Assembly (NCBI RefSeq): GCF_020379485.1
Contig: NC_063436.1
Location: 26,410,423 to 26,474,422, forward strand
Origin: Brassica napus
Lineage: Eukaryota > Streptophyta > Magnoliopsida > Brassicales > Brassicaceae
Length of the DNA: 64,000 nt
Direction of reading: 5' to 3'
In this document: positions 59,728-64,000 of the stretch, one piece after another
Layout of the letters: every line of letters starts with the position of its first letter
How positions within the stretch are numbered: the stretch's first letter is position 1
Made by a program: the position numbers and the translations under genes
Notes under the pieces: model-generated
Told to the model about the DNA's origin: nothing
Database searches by the model: none
The model's input: the letters and a program-made list of their open reading frames with translations, nothing else

Positions 59728-60290
59728 GTCAGAAAATTATTTCTGGGTTTTTTGCTTTACTGTCTGCTGCGTTGTGTGTTAACAGTGAGGTTCGGTCTTG
59801 GTGGCTCTTGTTTAAGTGGTAAGATGTCAACAGGGTCCACCTCCTCTAGGGTTTTGACTCCCCATATCTGTTTTTCATTTCTATATCTTTTTTTATTTCA
59901 CATGTTTTTCATTTCTCAATTATATAATATGCTTCATAAATATTTGAACCTGTGTATTAATATTATCACATGCTTTCATTACTACAGTACATGTGTAAAA
60001 TCATTTTTTATCTTTTTTTGGTTTGGGGCACATGTATACTATTTAAATTTATAATATCTTTTAGTTCACACTTCACACTTATTTTGGCGTCAATAATTCA
60101 GTTTAACATGAACAAACACTAATTTACAAGATTACTAAAGTGTCAGCTACTATACCAAAAACTTTGATTGATCATAATAAAGATAGGTTATGCAAACAAA
60201 CACAAACGAAATATAAAATAACAAACAAAAGAAAAGACTTCCTATTATTATTGCAAGATGTATGAAACCAAGAAAATTCCGTGTGAGTTC
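59728..60290. other. Upstream region of argininosuccinate synthase and COG2 3' UTR
   Basis: Mostly AT-rich DNA. No gene is seen. Confidence 0.45.
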
Positions 60291-63200
60291 TCAAACACTG
60301 ATTGTGTTCTGCCTATCCGCAGGTGCAACGCATTGCCAGAGGGAACAGTAAACCGGGATTTCTGCCGGTTTTAGCCCCAAAGCAGAGATGTTTCGGCCAT
60401 ACTCCTGGTAATAGAGATATTAACCGATGATGTTACACTTATTTCTAAATCTAATATTTTTATTTATTTGACACAGGGAACCATGTGAAGGGTTACCTGA
60501 GTATCAAGGAATAACTGCATACACATCTTGTCTGTTTCAGATACATTGTCGTCAGAGACACCTGATGCTGCCCCTGCTCTTTTCTGTGCCTTTCTTCGGA
60601 ATTGCTGAAGCGATGACTCTGTTCTTCTCGCCTGTAACATATTTACTATAATCGATCAGTCTTTTCCCACGCATAAACTACTGATATATCCTAAACCAAT
60701 ACTAGATTGAAACGATACTGAAAAGATGAGCCTTTGACAGAATAGAGTTTCTTTCATTGATAATCCTAGTTAAGTGTTTAAAACAAAATACTTACCACGC
60801 TAACAACTTCGTCAGCTAATTCGTAATACCGCCTGGTTATTTCAGTGACAGTTCGAAGCAGTAACTCTTCCCTTGTTGCCTGCGTCAAGTACCGTGTAGC
60901 CTTTTCTCCCTCCAAAAAGGCCTATTAATAGACAAGGTGCAATCAAGTAACTATGAACGTTCTTAAAACCGTAACCCAAAAGGGAATCAATACCTTTACA
61001 TGACGCAATATGCCAACGACATATGGTGAATGCCTGACCGGCGGTGGTTTATTAGTCAACCTATATGTTGCCGTTATTCCCTTGACCTGTCTTAGGTCCT
61101 ATAAAATCAATGAAAGCATTTACCATATATGATACTTAGAGAATAACATTCACCTATTCAGCTATAAATTAAACTATAGTCAACACTATTCTTGTAAGTG
61201 ATCATTAAGGCCGTCAACCCAATCTTGAAGCGCATAAAATTAATGTATCTTCAGGGCTTTACCTCAACAGATTTATCAACAATGATTTCAATAATTGTGT
61301 TGGTAAGTAAAGGTAGCACTTCCTTTAATTTATCTCCACCCTGTAATATGCTCATCCTCACCACATCACGAACTTCAGTGGAGCATGAAGATATGTATTG
61401 TGATATATGTTTAAGGTAATCGCCACAAACTTCTGAGACTAGATAATTTACATCATGTATAACCTGCAAGGAAGGAGATGTATCAATATTCCACATCAGT
61501 TTTTGTCACTCTTATTCTATGATTAAGTTTACAAAACATGGACGCAGCTTTTAAGTTGTCCCACATTACACAACTTTAGCTGATTCAATAAACACGAGAT
61601 AGTAGAGATCCGAATATCAGAGGAGCTAAGTCACAATCCAGATAAAAAAAGTGACTTACATATACAAAATCTTCTGCAGAGGCTGAAACTGCCCAGTCAC
61701 ATCCAGGACTCGGACTGGCATTACCCTTTCTAGTATGCAGCGCAGATGACACCCAAATGCAATATCTACATGTTATAAGCACATTGTCAAAATGAGAACT
61801 GAAACCCAAAACTAATAAGCGTAAATAATTTAATAATCAAATTTTATTAAACCTCGAAAGAAGCTGCAAGGTCAATCGAAGAAATTTATCAGCAGCGGAG
61901 AAAACAAGAACATCTTCTTTCCAACATGACCGCAAGCTTTCCAACAGAGTAGCGCTCTGTCTGAGCATTAAGTTGGGAAAACTCTGTTTATCTAAATCAG
62001 AATCCTGAATGAAAACCAGGGAAGAAGAAGTAAGAGCAGAATCCAAGGCTCCAGCTATCTCCTGAAACCTGAAATTATATATTTTCGAGTTAGAGAAGCT
62101 GAGACACCACCACTAATATAACAGTAAGTCAACCATCTATGGTATATCTCCAATACCTCAGTGAAAAGTATACTCCCACATTCCATTGCTTCATGAATTC
62201 GATACATACTGCTTCAGTTCGAAACTTGGTGACAGCGGACCTTGACGGACAATAACCTTCATAAAAAGTACATGCTATGACGCTACTGAAAAATATTCAA
62301 ATAATGTTATCAACTAATATAAAATTATACTATTTGTTTATATAAGACGCATGAAGATTAGTTCACAATGCGTCTGAAATCTGAATAGCCATGAGATCAA
62401 GCTCAGAGAAAGATATAGATCAGCTAACCTACCTTCAAGATATGCCAAGAAATCCAAGCTTGCCTTGTAATTTTTCAAGAACTCAGTAGGCCTTCCAGGA
62501 GAAAAGGCTCCTGGTTTGACCTTCTGGATTGCCGAAAGAACTTCTTTCAGGATTGAATTTGCCAGGAAATTGAAGACGTGCAAACCCGATTTCTCTGTTT
62601 ATAAACAAGATACCAAGCAAGGAGTACACTGAGTTAGATATAAAATGATATGTCCAATGTCAACTACTCCTATCGGAAATAGGATTGACTACGAACTGTG
62701 ATAACGAACAAGACTGCTATTTCAGAGAGTGGAGCAACTTACCGGTTGAAGATATTTCTATCAGCATTTTACAGTCCTTCGCAATAAAATGCTTGATAAG
62801 TTTGTAATCGTTTTCAAGTTCATCTGAACTTCCAGTAGCATCTGCTGATCTTTCATGTGCAATCGTTTTATGTATAAATGGAGCCACAATCGTTGTACGA
62901 AAAATTTCTTCTGCATTCGTGGTGTTATCAATGGCAGCATATGCACGCAAGCAGTTGTAAAGGACGCTTGTGTCGCTGTTGTTTAGTCCGTCAATGAAGC
63001 AATGACCTAGACTAGCATCCAGTAACACACTAGCACTCTGAATCCTCTTCTCCATGTTCTCAACGAAAGGCAGGTTCTGTACTGGCATAAAAGAAAAAAG
63101 TAGTGAGCATCAGCCGTAAGACTTTCTATTGTCTTCTGAGGCAAACAAGTTTAATGGAAATTTTTTTAGAACACCAGAGATTTCACAATAATTTACCAGG

Positions 63201-64000
63201 TACCATCTCATTGTACTCTATTTTGTCAGCAATCTTATTAAAGCCATGAATTCTCCTATCAGCCCAGACATTTCTCAAGCCCCATAAGCATAACTAGTTT
63301 TAATCCCCAAGAGACTACTCATGCAGTATACCCCAAACTCTTCCACAATTATCCTATAAGACACCCAATTTCTTGCCGTTCTCATTATAACTTTGACGCT
63401 CGAGAACAGGTAGGACTGAAAAGCAAAACTTCCTACCATCAATATCAAAATACTCCTATGTTTACTAACTACACTTTGTGCATTAAAAGGAACAGAGTGC
63501 ATTGCTAATGTAATATATATTTTGTAATGAACAAGGAAATGATGAATTGTGAATTCACAAGAGAAAAAGGAAAAAAGTAAATGCGTGATGGAGACCTGTG
63601 CATGAGCCATATAGAACTTGAGCCGATTCATTTCACTAGCTATTCTCTCCAAAAGCATGCTTTGGGTTTCTCTCATGGTATTGCCATCTTGCTGCGTGGC
63701 ATTTTCAACATTCACAGCGCTCCTTCCCAGGGAAACACCATCCTCGTTTTTCCAATCAGAAGGAGCACTCGGTAGAACTTTTATAAGCTTCTCAACCTAA
63801 AACTCCCCAAGGAACATACCTTATTTACGTCAATCATTCAGATTTTAATAACCAACAAGCAATGGAGAAACATCTTTACTCAATATAAACGAAACTACAA
63901 TGCACGATCATGAACAGATCGCTAACGAAATCAAGTACCTTAGATACCACATGAAAAGTATCGAGCAACAACTCCAAAACCTCCCTCGCAGCAGCGGCAT
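60291..64000 (-). CDS. COG2: Conserved oligomeric Golgi complex subunit 2 (partial)
   Basis: COG2 is a subunit of lobe A of the COG tethering complex, needed for retrograde traffic within the Golgi. Twelve minus-strand exons are visible (63939-64000, 63596-63796, 62743-63076, 62433-62594, 62157-62256, 61853-62068, 61660-61765, 61263-61463, 60994-61098, 60796-60921, 60497-60631, 60291-60404), all in phase, giving the C-terminal 619 residues of about 756. The N-terminal part lies beyond the right edge. Recognised segments include AAREVLELLLDTFHVVSK, GYCPSRSAVTKFRTEAVC, KQWNVGVYFSLR and LADEVVSVARRTESSLQQF, with a C-terminus of SLWQCVAPADRQNTISV. No lesion is visible. By position it corresponds to At4g24840. 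Confidence 0.95.

Overview
The window is a gene-dense piece of a Brassicaceae nuclear chromosome, most likely a Brassica or Raphanus relative. The genes are spliced with GT-AG introns, intergenic DNA is AT-rich, and most spaces hold small plant transposons. From left to right the recognisable genes are chloroplast glucose-6-phosphate isomerase (PGI1), MOS1, the autophagy receptor NBR1, an unnamed small protein, an ABHD17-like hydrolase, the chloroplast RNA-binding protein CP31A, a pectate lyase, a STICHEL-like AAA protein, a relic of an MA3-domain gene, proteasome subunit RPN7, argininosuccinate synthase and COG2. As I recall it, this is the order on the Arabidopsis thaliana chromosome 4 segment At4g24620 to At4g24840 with many genes missing. 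That pattern fits a fractionated segment of a paleo-polyploid crucifer genome.

Region 1-13 kb holds the 5' part of PGI1 (minus), a Helitron end, a small Harbinger-type MITE, a near-identical 349-bp tandem duplication, and an intact MOS1 gene. Region 13-19 kb is the most striking: NBR1 is split inside its sixth coding exon by a 2,393-bp hAT transposon with an 8-bp target duplication and matching terminal repeats. Removing the element and one target copy leaves an unbroken 690-codon frame, so the insertion looks young. Region 19-33 kb has four minus-strand genes (small unknown protein, ABHD17-like hydrolase, CP31A, pectate lyase) separated by transposon debris: a CAAGTA-rich repeat, a LINE RNase H relic and an LTR fragment.

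Region 33-42 kb is gene-poor. It carries a Helitron 3' end next to an RPA1-like pseudogene in the same orientation, and a 1,557-bp perfect-arm foldback element with a tRNA-like sequence in both arms. The foldback element lies just upstream of the STICHEL-like gene. Region 42-60 kb mixes intact genes (STICHEL-like, RPN7, argininosuccinate synthase) with broken copies: an MA3 relic, a DAA1-type AAA pseudogene, a LINE fragment, a copy of the argininosuccinate synthase 3' UTR, and a chimeric fragment joining pieces of two genes of this same window. COG2 (minus) runs off the right edge.

The genes do not form one pathway. They are housekeeping functions (starch and sugar metabolism, arginine synthesis, proteasome, Golgi trafficking, chloroplast RNA), immunity and cell-cycle control (MOS1), selective autophagy (NBR1) and cell-wall degradation. 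Exon coordinates were derived by reading splice sites by eye and checking that phases and total lengths close in frame; gene names rest on recognised family similarity, not on a database search.
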